A stretch of 64,000 nt of DNA from Syntrophaceae bacterium UBA6087 (GTDB lineage: Bacteria; Desulfobacterota; Desulfomonilia; UBA1062), in NCBI GenBank assembly GCA_002448235.1, contig DIXF01000002.1, positions 309,754 through 373,753 of the forward strand, in the 5' to 3' direction. The notes beneath the pieces are model-generated. The model saw nothing but the letters and a program-made list of their open reading frames with translations. It searched no databases and was not told the DNA's origin. This document shows, piece after piece, positions 34,578 to 41,965 of this stretch. The position numbers and the translations under genes were made by a program. The stretch's first letter is position 1. Each line of letters starts with the position of its first letter.

Positions 34578-34594
34578 TTCGCTGAGAGGATTTG

Positions 34595-37500
34595 ATGAAT
34601 ACCAATGAAATGCGCTGTGCCGGGTGTGGTACGGCGATTTGCCGGGAGGACAGATTCTGCAGGTTCTGCGGCCTATCTCGGGCCGCCGGGCCCGGGGTTC
34701 AGGAGCATCGCTGCATTACCGCCCTGTACTCTGATTTGAACCGCTATACCTCCCTTTCGGCCAGCCTTGATCCTGAAGAACTGAAATCGCTCATGGGCTC
34801 GATCTTCCACGAAGCCACCCGCATTATCAGCTCTTTCGGAGGGGTGATCGAAAAATTTTCAGGTGATGCGGTTGTTGCCCTGTTCGGCGTTGAGCTTATC
34901 CACGAGGACGATATCGTCCGGGCGGTCCGCTCTGCGATCGCAATCCATGCGTTCGTTCAAAAAGAAATGGGAACGTCCTCAGGAGAACGGTACACGATGC
35001 ATACCGGTATCCATACGGGTACGGTTCTCGTTGATCAGAAGACCGGTAATAACCTTTGTCTTGGCGCCATGGGCATGCCGATCAATATTGCGGCAAGGCT
35101 TTCCGGTATTGCCGCACCCGGGGAGATTCTCATAGACGACTCCTCCCGGAACGAGGCCGAACGATTTTTCCATACCGAGTTTGTCGGTCAAAAGATCCTG
35201 AAAGGCATCAAAGAGCCGGTCGCTGTCCATCGTATCCGTTCAATGAGACGTATACCCTTAAGCATTCATCGGCCCGGCGGCAGCCATTCGCCCATGGTCG
35301 GAAGGGACGAAGAGATGGCAGTGCTCTTCAGTGCACGGGACAACCTGCTGCAAGGGAAGGGGAGCTTTATCATAGTTACGGGAGATGCGGGAGTGGGAAA
35401 GAGCAGGCTCGTTCACGAATTTTTCGGCTCCCTGCCGGATGAAATAGCTTCATTCACTATTCAGTGCCTGGATCACATGAAGGATACCCCGTACGCTCCT
35501 GTCGTATCAATGATTACGCAGATGGCCGGCATGTCGGGCGAAAGCGATACCGATCTTGAACAAATAATCGAAGATCGGCTCCCCAATCCGAGACACTCCT
35601 TTCATATCAGAAACCTTCTGGGGAGCGTCTCTGAATGTGATGAACTCATGCCCGACCTGTGGAAGACCGAAATCTTTGAAGCAATATCGGCCTTCCTGCT
35701 TTCTTTTTCACAATCCCGCCCGTTAGCACTCTGTATCGAGGATATACACTGGGCAGACGAGACTACCAAAGATCTTCTGCATAACCTTGTTCTTTCCGAC
35801 AGCATGGGTGCCCGATGCCTGCTCATAGCAACATCAAGGCAGGAGCATCCGATGTATGCTCCGAAAATAATCATACCTCTAAAAGAACTCTCCAGAGAAA
35901 ATACCGGCAGTCTGATCGCAGACATGCTGGAAGGCCTGGGCATATCCCATGAGGCTGTCGAATCCCTGTACAGAATGACAGGAGGAAACCCGTTTTATAT
36001 CGAAGAGTATGCCTCCTTTTTACGGGAAAAAGGCATATCGCTCCTCATGGCGGAGGCGGGAAACAGCAGCGGGACAATTCCCATTACGATCCAGGGGCTT
36101 ATTACCGCCAGACTGGACAACTTGGGCGATTCATGCAAAAATCTCCTGCAGGCAGCTTCGGTTATCGGAATGGTCTTTCCTTCTTCGCTCCTTGAGGCCG
36201 TATCTTCAAACGAGCCGCAGATGCAGGCATCGCTTGAGATCCTTGAGAAGGCAGGATTTATCGTCAGTACCCGTCCGGAGGAATACCGCTTCCGCCACGC
36301 GCTGACCAGAGAAGTAGCATCCATGGCCCTGTTGAAGCGCAACAGAAGAAATCTCCACCGGAAGATCGGCCTTTATCTTGAAACGTCAGCAAGAAGCAGA
36401 ACGGAAAACTGCGGCATGATCGCATATCACTTGTTTCATGCCCAGGAGCATGAACGGGCGTACCCGTATTGCATGCTTTCTGCACGGATATATCAGGCCG
36501 AGGGTTCCTGGATCGAAGCCTCGGCTCATTACCGGATGGCTCAGCTCTGCCTGGAGAAATCCCCGGGCTACCCGGATCGGGAAGATCTGCTTATCAAAAT
36601 ATGCGAAGGGATATGGTCCTGTTCGAGGATCTTCAATCCAGACCTGGCCATTGCCTCCCTGGAGAACCTCATCAGCCTGTACAGAAAGGCTGGGCATAAA
36701 AGGCAGGAGATTTTTTCACAGATACGCCTGATCAATCTCTATTCCCAGAAAGGGTCATTTAAGGAGGCGCTGGATGCATTTGATGAGGTGCTCTCCAAAA
36801 CAAAAGACAACGATTTCCTGGAAGCCGCCGCCAAGACCTCAGTTGCATACACCTATACCTACCTGGGGAAACCTTTGACAGCGCTGAAATATCTCGGAGA
36901 GGCCCGGGATAGACTCGATTCTTCGGACAGATTTCTTCTTTCGGTCAATTACCTCACCTCGCTTGCCGCGAGCGTATGGCGGGGGAACATAGCCGATTCT
37001 CTTGCATGGTACTACCGGACGAAAGAACAGAGTTCTCCTTACATGGATCTCGATCTCATGGCCGATGTATGGCACGGGTACGTCCTTTTTCTCAAGGGGG
37101 ATATCCTCGACGGCCAGAGGATATTCGATGAAGTCAGGGAGAAAGAAAAGAAACTGGGTTGCCTTGCAGGCGGGTTTTCATATCTCCGCATCCAGAGCTC
37201 CATCTACCTGTACTCAAGATACTCAGGCCATCTGGAAAAGGCCCGGGAAGAGCTTGAGAAGCTGGAAGGCTCATCAGTCCGCGGCGAGCCTTCATCTTCC
37301 GCGCTGCTCAGGCTCTACAGGGCCTGGATAGCTATCGAGCAGAGACAATATAAGACAGCAAGGGACCTCCTCGAAAATGCACTGCCCCATCTCGAGGCAG
37401 GGATTGCCAACAGGGTGCCCTATGCTCTCAATGCACTTGCAGAAGCACATTTAAGCCTTGGGGAGTTTGAGAGGGCATATGAAATTGCCGGCAGAAGCAT

Positions 37501-37816
37501 AACCTGGAACAGCGAAAACGGCAATATGGACCAGCTGATCTGGGCCCGAAGGATTATGGGGCGTATTCACCTGCATCAGGGGAAGATCGATGCCGCCGGA
37601 GAATCCTTATCGGCAGCCTCACGCCTCGCCTGGAAAATGCAGATGAAACCCCATGTTGCCTGGACAATCGTATCATGGGGAGACCTCCATACTCTCTGCG
37701 GAAAATGGGAAAAGGCCAGATCATGCTATACGCGGGGGCTTACCCTCTGGAATCGCATGGGCAATACCCATCAGGCCTCAAAAATCGAAGCGATATTGTC
37801 ACGCCCGGCCCCCTGA
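34595..37816 (+). CDS. Zinc-ribbon + class III adenylate cyclase + AAA/STAND ATPase + TPR protein
   Basis: About 1073 aa from ATG 34595 (GAGAGGA upstream; the TTG at 34592 is less likely). Order: zinc ribbon with C8, C11, C22, C25; class III cyclase domain (~38-215) with both metal Asp (D47 in YSDLN, D91 in FSGDAV), K87 and the N164/R168 pair (PINIAARL), so it should be catalytic; P-loop ATPase with Walker A GDAGVGKS (263-270) and a Walker B-like LCIEDIHWADE (~380); then ~550 residues of TPR-type helical repeats (FKEALDAFDEV, KWEKARSCYTRG). The layout fits STAND-type signal sensors. The stimulus is unknown. It lies upstream of the riboswitch array. Confidence 0.9.
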   Translation: MNTNEMRCAGCGTAICREDRFCRFCGLSRAAGPGVQEHRCITALYSDLNRYTSLSASLDPEELKSLMGSIFHEATRIISSFGGVIEKFSGDAVVALFGVELIHEDDIVRAVRSAIAIHAFVQKEMGTSSGERYTMHTGIHTGTVLVDQKTGNNLCLGAMGMPINIAARLSGIAAPGEILIDDSSRNEAERFFHTEFVGQKILKGIKEPVAVHRIRSMRRIPLSIHRPGGSHSPMVGRDEEMAVLFSARDNLLQGKGSFIIVTGDAGVGKSRLVHEFFGSLPDEIASFTIQCLDHMKDTPYAPVVSMITQMAGMSGESDTDLEQIIEDRLPNPRHSFHIRNLLGSVSECDELMPDLWKTEIFEAISAFLLSFSQSRPLALCIEDIHWADETTKDLLHNLVLSDSMGARCLLIATSRQEHPMYAPKIIIPLKELSRENTGSLIADMLEGLGISHEAVESLYRMTGGNPFYIEEYASFLREKGISLLMAEAGNSSGTIPITIQGLITARLDNLGDSCKNLLQAASVIGMVFPSSLLEAVSSNEPQMQASLEILEKAGFIVSTRPEEYRFRHALTREVASMALLKRNRRNLHRKIGLYLETSARSRTENCGMIAYHLFHAQEHERAYPYCMLSARIYQAEGSWIEASAHYRMAQLCLEKSPGYPDREDLLIKICEGIWSCSRIFNPDLAIASLENLISLYRKAGHKRQEIFSQIRLINLYSQKGSFKEALDAFDEVLSKTKDNDFLEAAAKTSVAYTYTYLGKPLTALKYLGEARDRLDSSDRFLLSVNYLTSLAASVWRGNIADSLAWYYRTKEQSSPYMDLDLMADVWHGYVLFLKGDILDGQRIFDEVREKEKKLGCLAGGFSYLRIQSSIYLYSRYSGHLEKAREELEKLEGSSVRGEPSSSALLRLYRAWIAIEQRQYKTARDLLENALPHLEAGIANRVPYALNALAEAHLSLGEFERAYEIAGRSITWNSENGNMDQLIWARRIMGRIHLHQGKIDAAGESLSAASRLAWKMQMKPHVAWTIVSWGDLHTLCGKWEKARSCYTRGLTLWNRMGNTHQASKIEAILSRPAP

Positions 37817-38092
37817 CGGGCCAATACGTTCCTGCCGGTACCTTCCCAAAATATCAGGTAAATATTTTTTATCTTTCCCTCTCATGTTTTTTAACAATCG
37901 AATCGATACGAACAATATAAGACAGCAGGAAACTTGCTGCATGGTTCTTTGACAATGAGCGGGGCATACCATGTGTATTCTTTGCTTTCAGAGAATAGAC
38001 ATGGGTAAAAGAGTAACTACAAGCCGACAGAACGCCAAAAATAAGTCAAGACGGAGGAGGGGTGAGACAAACGCCCACGTCCTCCTTTCCAA

Positions 38093-38165
38093 GCCAAACC
38101 ACAGGTAACTGTGGGACGGAAAGCCTAGGGTCCGTGCGTATTATTGCTCGGACAGCCGGGTTGCC
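38093..38165 (+). ncRNA. c-di-GMP-I (GEMM-I) type riboswitch aptamer, copy 1
   Basis: GCCAAACC, then P2 CCACAG-GTAA-CTGTGG (6 bp, GNRA loop), the junction GACGGAAAGCC, P3 GGTCCG...CGGAC with the unpaired A before GCC (tetraloop receptor), and the closing GGGTTGCC. Compared with the Vibrio Vc2 aptamer (from memory), the ligand-reading G20 and C92 are kept, and the G21-C46 pair appears swapped to C-G. Boundaries given are for the conserved core. Confidence 0.85.
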
Positions 38166-38174
38166 TCCTTCACT

Positions 38175-38245
38175 GCCACACCATGGGTAACCATGGGTCG
38201 GAAAGCCTTAGGGTCCGAAAAGAGTGCTCGGACAGCCGGGTTGCC
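38175..38245 (+). ncRNA. c-di-GMP-I (GEMM-I) type riboswitch aptamer, copy 2
   Basis: GCCACACC, P2 CCATGG-GTAA-CCATGG, junction GTCGGAAAGCC, P3 GGTCCG...CGGAC with the receptor A, and GGGTTGCC. The core starts 82 bases after that of copy 1, with only 9 bases between cores. J1/2 reads ACA instead of AAA; otherwise the binding-site positions agree with copy 1. Confidence 0.85.
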
Positions 38246-38275
38246 TGAGAAGGATTCACCAGCACAGTCACTCTC

Positions 38276-38343
38276 GCCACACCATGGGTAACCATGGGCC
38301 GGAAAGCCACGGGTCCACCCTTAAAGTGGACAGCCGGGTTGCC
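38276..38343 (+). ncRNA. c-di-GMP-I (GEMM-I) type riboswitch aptamer, copy 3 (gene-proximal)
   Basis: GCCACACC, P2 CCATGG-GTAA-CCATGG, junction GCCGGAAAGCC, P3 GGTCCAC...GTGGAC with the receptor A, and GGGTTGCC. P3 has a different, shorter apical part than copies 1 and 2 with pairing kept, which is good evidence for selection on structure. It ends 28 bases before the start codon with no terminator in between, so control of translation initiation is likely. Confidence 0.85.
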
Positions 38344-38371
38344 TGGAGAACTTCATCAGAAAGGAGTTCCA

Positions 38372-38860
38372 ATGAAGAAAATAAGCCTATTTGCTGCTCT
38401 CTATATGATCGTACTGCTGTTGCTTCCGCAGGCAGGATCAGCCAAAATGGTGGCTCTGTCAGACAACACCTTGAGCGAGGTCGTCGGTCAGGCCGGGATT
38501 GCGAATGAAGCGATTCATATGGCATTCAATTCGCATTTCGACAATATACCAACGTTGAACGGGATTTTGAATCTGAGCGATATAACGATGAGAGGTTCAA
38601 TAGACATCAGGAATGTAAACCCGATGAACATAAGCATGCTCAATCCACTGACGAATCCCGTTCTTCCTGGTCTGGGAATGACAGGCCTTGGTTCAATGGG
38701 TCTCGGAACCCACATAATCGACATGACGACCAATATCGACCAGTTTTCCATCGGAGCCATCCATATTGGAAAAGATACGACTGGTCCCAGCCTGGGCAGT
38801 ATCGATATATTCAACATGAGAGTAGATGTCCAAGGGACAATATCAATTACGGCGCGCTAG
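38372..38860 (+). CDS. Small secreted GQAG-motif protein under riboswitch control
   Basis: About 162 aa from ATG 38372, with AAAGGAG five bases upstream; longer in-frame forms would run through aptamer 3. A signal peptide (~1-24) is followed by LSDNTLSEVVGQAGI (~29-43), a motif seen near the N-terminus of secreted or pilus-associated proteins of Pseudomonas and Geobacter relatives. The remainder is rich in Met, Asn, Gly and Ile with beta-strand-like repeats (LNLSDITMRGSIDIRN; GSIDIFNMRVDVQGTI). There are no Cys and no membrane helix in the mature part. A surface or matrix role is inferred from the c-di-GMP aptamers; the function is unknown. Confidence 0.8.
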   Translation: MKKISLFAALYMIVLLLLPQAGSAKMVALSDNTLSEVVGQAGIANEAIHMAFNSHFDNIPTLNGILNLSDITMRGSIDIRNVNPMNISMLNPLTNPVLPGLGMTGLGSMGLGTHIIDMTTNIDQFSIGAIHIGKDTTGPSLGSIDIFNMRVDVQGTISITAR

Positions 38861-38880
38861 AAGCTTTACATTACTCTTTT

Positions 38881-38937
38881 ACCTGCCTCTTTTGAACAAC
38901 TGACGAGTATTCATAAGGTTTGCCGAAAGAGGCAGGT
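38881..38937. terminator. Long-loop hairpin between the GQAG protein and queF
   Basis: A perfect 12-bp stem ACCTGCCTCTTT/AAAGAGGCAGGT (38881-38892 and 38926-38937) with a 33-nt loop lies between the two convergent genes. The flanking T/A runs fit termination in both directions. Confidence 0.6.
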
Positions 38938-38948
38938 TCTTAAAAAAG

Positions 38949-39749
38949 TTATTGGCGTACAAGATGGTATTTCCTCATTTTCTCGGGATCGATCTCGTAC
39001 AAGCACCGTACGGGATTGATGTCAATCCCGCCCCGCCTTGTGTAGAAGCATCCTACCAGCAGCTCTTCCGGTGCGCAGCGGGAGAGAAAATCCAGAAAAA
39101 TCCGCTCGCAGCAATCCTCTGCGAAGCCCTCATGATCCCTGTAAGAGCACAGGTATGCAAGGAGCGTCCGACGGTCGACTTTCCTTCCCCCGTATTCGAT
39201 AAAGATACTCGCCCAGTCCGGCTGGCGGGTAATTGGGCAGTATGATTTAAATAGATGTGAGTAAAGGCTCTCGCGGCCGGCATCTTTTTGTGTACAAAGG
39301 AGGCTGGGGTCCACCGTGCAGGAGCGGATACCGATGTCCAGATCATCGATACAAATCCCGGGGAAATTGCTTTCTCTGGAGATATCAGCTTTATCTCCAA
39401 TCTTCAGGATGGATATGTCTATCCATGGTGTACAGAGGAGTTTCTCCAGATCCCGACGGATTACCGATCCTACTTCTTCACGTGTTGAGAAAGAAGCGTT
39501 CGAAAGGCTTCCCAGGTAGAGTTTCAGCGATTTCGATTCAACGATATTCCTGCTCTGGACAGGATAAATGACCTCCAGGATCGCCACCTCAGGCTTGCCT
39601 CTTTCATTGAGCCAGGAAAGCTCGTAGCATCTCCAGAGATCGAACCCGTGCAGAACCGCCTCGCTTCGAGTCCTTGGTAGGGCATAGAGGATCGAAGGAT
39701 CATAGGTACGGGGAACGGCAACTTTTTTGCCCAGGAGGATATCTTTCAT
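38949..39749 (-). CDS. queF: NADPH-dependent 7-cyano-7-deazaguanine reductase QueF
   Basis: 266 aa, the long two-domain (E. coli-type) form. It reduces preQ0 to preQ1 in queuosine synthesis. The family motif appears as ESKSLKLYLGS (~70), the catalytic Cys is in SYCPITRQPDW (~170), and HEGFAEDCCERIF (~205) carries the second signature. Its start overlaps the end of queC by 4 bases. Last gene of queE-queC-queF. Confidence 0.95.
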   Translation of the reverse strand: MKDILLGKKVAVPRTYDPSILYALPRTRSEAVLHGFDLWRCYELSWLNERGKPEVAILEVIYPVQSRNIVESKSLKLYLGSLSNASFSTREEVGSVIRRDLEKLLCTPWIDISILKIGDKADISRESNFPGICIDDLDIGIRSCTVDPSLLCTQKDAGRESLYSHLFKSYCPITRQPDWASIFIEYGGRKVDRRTLLAYLCSYRDHEGFAEDCCERIFLDFLSRCAPEELLVGCFYTRRGGIDINPVRCLYEIDPEKMRKYHLVRQ

Positions 39750-40405
39750 TGTATATACTCCGTGGGATCGAGACCGAGGTCAAAGCCAAGAGCCGCCTTC
39801 CTCTCGAGGCATGTTGCGCAATTCCCGCAGTGGATCTCGTGGCCTTTGTAGCAGGAGAATGTCATGCGGAAATCGAAAGCCAGCTTTCTGCCGAGCTCTG
39901 CTATCCTTTTCTTATCATAGGATGCAAACGGTGCGAGGATGGACACCCCGGTGAACGTCCCTTTCCGTGCAGCCTTCGACATGGCCGCGGTGAAGCCCGG
40001 CCTGCAGTCTGGGTAGATGGGATGATCGCCTCCGTGGGATGCGATGAGAACGGTGGGTATATGTAAGTTCTCGGCGTATCCGGCAGCTATGGAGAGCATG
40101 ATCCCGTTCCGGAACGGGACAACGGTCGATGAGATATTTGTTTCCGCATATGGGCCTTCGGGGATATCTTCGCCTGATGCAAGGAGTGAGGACGAGAACA
40201 GTTCGCCTATGAAGGGAAGATCTATTTTCGTCAGTATTGCACGGTAGTGTTGGGCAAGCTCATCCGCTTTCCGGTATTCCCTTGCGGTGTGCTTTGATCC
40301 GTAATCGAAATAAAGGCCATGAATCTGTTCATACCTATCCCGTGACCAGGCGAGCAACACACCAGAATCCATGCCTCCGGAGAGAAGTATGACCGCGTTT
40401 TCCAT
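39746..40405 (-). CDS. queC: 7-cyano-7-deazaguanine synthase QueC
   Basis: 219 aa. It converts 7-carboxy-7-deazaguanine to preQ0 with ATP and ammonia. The P-loop-like LLSGGMDSGVLL is at the N-terminus and the zinc-binding Cys cluster HCGNCATC is near 193. It overlaps queE by one base (TGATG) and queF by four, so all three are translationally coupled. Confidence 0.95.
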   Translation of the reverse strand: MENAVILLSGGMDSGVLLAWSRDRYEQIHGLYFDYGSKHTAREYRKADELAQHYRAILTKIDLPFIGELFSSSLLASGEDIPEGPYAETNISSTVVPFRNGIMLSIAAGYAENLHIPTVLIASHGGDHPIYPDCRPGFTAAMSKAARKGTFTGVSILAPFASYDKKRIAELGRKLAFDFRMTFSCYKGHEIHCGNCATCLERKAALGFDLGLDPTEYIQ

Positions 40406-41079
40406 CAGACACCCCTCCGTGTATCGAAGGCCAGGATATGGAGCCTTGGAGACATCCTGTACCCCTTTTTGAGACAGTAGCTGAAGACCTCTTCCATGTT
40501 TACGATCTGCTCAACCCTTGTCGCACCGAGTGGCATGACGAATATCTTATCACCTTCTATCCTGTTTATCTTGATGAATCCATCGACCGCCTCCTGCCAG
40601 CCGGAGCCTTCTGCAAGAAACTTGTAGCAGTCCACCCTGGCGGTATTATCCCGCTCAAAATGCCAGGCGCCCCCGATATGCTTCGGACTGCACACGACGA
40701 GCGCGCCCTTGATGTCGGGGATCTTGACCTTGCCGCTCGTCTCGTACTGCAGGGCAAATCCCTGCTGCAACAATCCGTCATGAAGTACGGAGAGCCCGCT
40801 CTCCCATTGAAGAAAAGGCTCGCCTCCCGTTATGACCGCACGGGGGCAAGCATATGTTCGTAAAGAGAGGAGGATGTCGTCAATACCCATTTCGCCGGTG
40901 CATGTAAGCGCATACCGGGTATCGCACCAGGGGCAATACGGCTCGATGCATCCGGCTAAACGGATGAACACTGCAGGAAGGCCGACCCAGGGTCCTTCTC
41001 CCTGGAGAGAAAAAAAGATCTCCGAGATCGAAAGGGAGATCTTTCCGGTGCTTGCAGAAATATTCTTCATCGGTTCCAT
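40405..41079 (-). CDS. queE: 7-carboxy-7-deazaguanine synthase QueE, variant cluster motif
   Basis: About 224 aa from ATG 41079 (MEPMKNIS; AAAGGAC upstream); a longer form from 41172 is less likely. It is a radical-SAM enzyme contracting the pterin ring. SEIFFSLQGEGPWVG opens the family fold. The cluster motif reads C-IEPY-C-PW-C, i.e. CX4CX2C instead of the usual CX3CX2C, followed by DTRYA; TGGEPFLQ is the next motif. The operon lacks queD and folE, which must be elsewhere if the pathway is complete. Confidence 0.9.
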   Translation of the reverse strand: MEPMKNISASTGKISLSISEIFFSLQGEGPWVGLPAVFIRLAGCIEPYCPWCDTRYALTCTGEMGIDDILLSLRTYACPRAVITGGEPFLQWESGLSVLHDGLLQQGFALQYETSGKVKIPDIKGALVVCSPKHIGGAWHFERDNTARVDCYKFLAEGSGWQEAVDGFIKINRIEGDKIFVMPLGATRVEQIVNMEEVFSYCLKKGYRMSPRLHILAFDTRRGV

Positions 41080-41145
41080 TTGTCCTTTCCCAGACATATG
41101 AGGGAGAATTTTTATCGCGGGATACCTCTCGTCCGCTTTTTGCTC

Positions 41146-41172
41146 ATTATACTCTATAAGGTGTTTCGTCAA
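41146..41172 (-). promoter_or_regulatory. Possible promoter of queE-queC-queF
   Basis: Minus strand TTGACG (41172-41167) and a perfect TATAAT (41151-41146), but with a short 15-nt spacer. The -10 is excellent; the -35 pairing is uncertain. Confidence 0.4.
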
Positions 41173-41276
41173 GAATGAGTGATGTTTCGCATTCTGTGGC
41201 AGATAAGGCCTTTGCTTTATCAGAGATTTCTGTTAAGAGATCAATATAATAATACTATCATACACAGGGAGATGGT

Positions 41277-41957
41277 ATGAAGATAATTGAAGAAGCGATT
41301 CAGCGCGGAGAAAAAACGTTAAGCGAATTCGATTCCAAAAAGGTGCTGGAGGCATACTCCATACCGGTCACCAAGGAATTCATCGCCGTCAATGTCACAG
41401 AGGCGAAGAAATACGCCCAGGAGATAGGGTACCCTGTGGTGCTCAAAGGTCATTCCAGTAAACTGACTCATAAAACCGAGCTCAACATGATCGAACTCAA
41501 CCTCAAGGACGAGAAGGCCGTGGAAGAGGCATACCAGGCACTCGAAGAGAGGGGCAAAGGTCAGCTGGAGGGAGTTCTCGTACAGCAGATGATCAAAGGA
41601 GACCGCGAGTTCGTTGCGGGCCTGATCCGCGATCCCCAGTTCGGGCCCTGCGTCATGTTCGGACTCGGCGGCATCTTTACCGAGGTCCTCAAGGACGTCA
41701 CGTTCAGGGTCGCGCCTCTGGAAAAGAGGGATGCCTTGGAAATGATGGATGAGATCAAAGCGAAAAAGCTCCTTGATAAATTCAGGGGCAAGCCTGCGGT
41801 GAACCGGGACATCCTGGCCAGTGCGCTCATCAACTTGGGGAAAATCGGCCTGGAGATCCCCGAGATCGCCGAGATCGATATCAATCCCCTGATCATATTA
41901 AACGATACGCCTGTTGCGGTAGACGCACTCGTGGTGCTGAAGGACCAGACGCAATAA
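41277..41957 (+). CDS. Acyl/acetyl-CoA synthetase (ADP-forming) beta-type ATP-grasp protein
   Basis: 226 aa, matching the separate beta subunit of ADP-forming acetyl-CoA synthetases: ATP-grasp fold with SKKVLEAYSIPVTKE, GYPVVLKGHSSKLTHKTE, VLVQQMIKGDREF, FGLGGIFTEVLKD and the terminal EIDINPLI. The family couples acyl-CoA hydrolysis to ATP formation, common in anaerobes. The CoA-binding alpha subunit is not adjacent, so it must pair with one elsewhere or act differently. CAGGGAGATGGT precedes the ATG. The dus gene follows after 8 bases. Confidence 0.85.
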   Translation: MKIIEEAIQRGEKTLSEFDSKKVLEAYSIPVTKEFIAVNVTEAKKYAQEIGYPVVLKGHSSKLTHKTELNMIELNLKDEKAVEEAYQALEERGKGQLEGVLVQQMIKGDREFVAGLIRDPQFGPCVMFGLGGIFTEVLKDVTFRVAPLEKRDALEMMDEIKAKKLLDKFRGKPAVNRDILASALINLGKIGLEIPEIAEIDINPLIILNDTPVAVDALVVLKDQTQ

Positions 41958-41965
41958 AAAGCTCC

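Larger units (their letters stand above)
37817..38371 (+). other. 555-bp non-coding leader region with three riboswitch aptamers
   Basis: After ~130 bases with no recognised feature, TTGACA at 37949 could start a promoter (best -10 TGTATT at 37974, spacer 19; weak). A GGAGGAGGGG...CCC...TCCTCC hairpin lies at 38053-38085, then three aptamers (38093-38343) and a ribosome site AAAGGAG at 38360-38366 before ATG 38372. No protein-coding gene is supported in this stretch. Confidence 0.6.
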
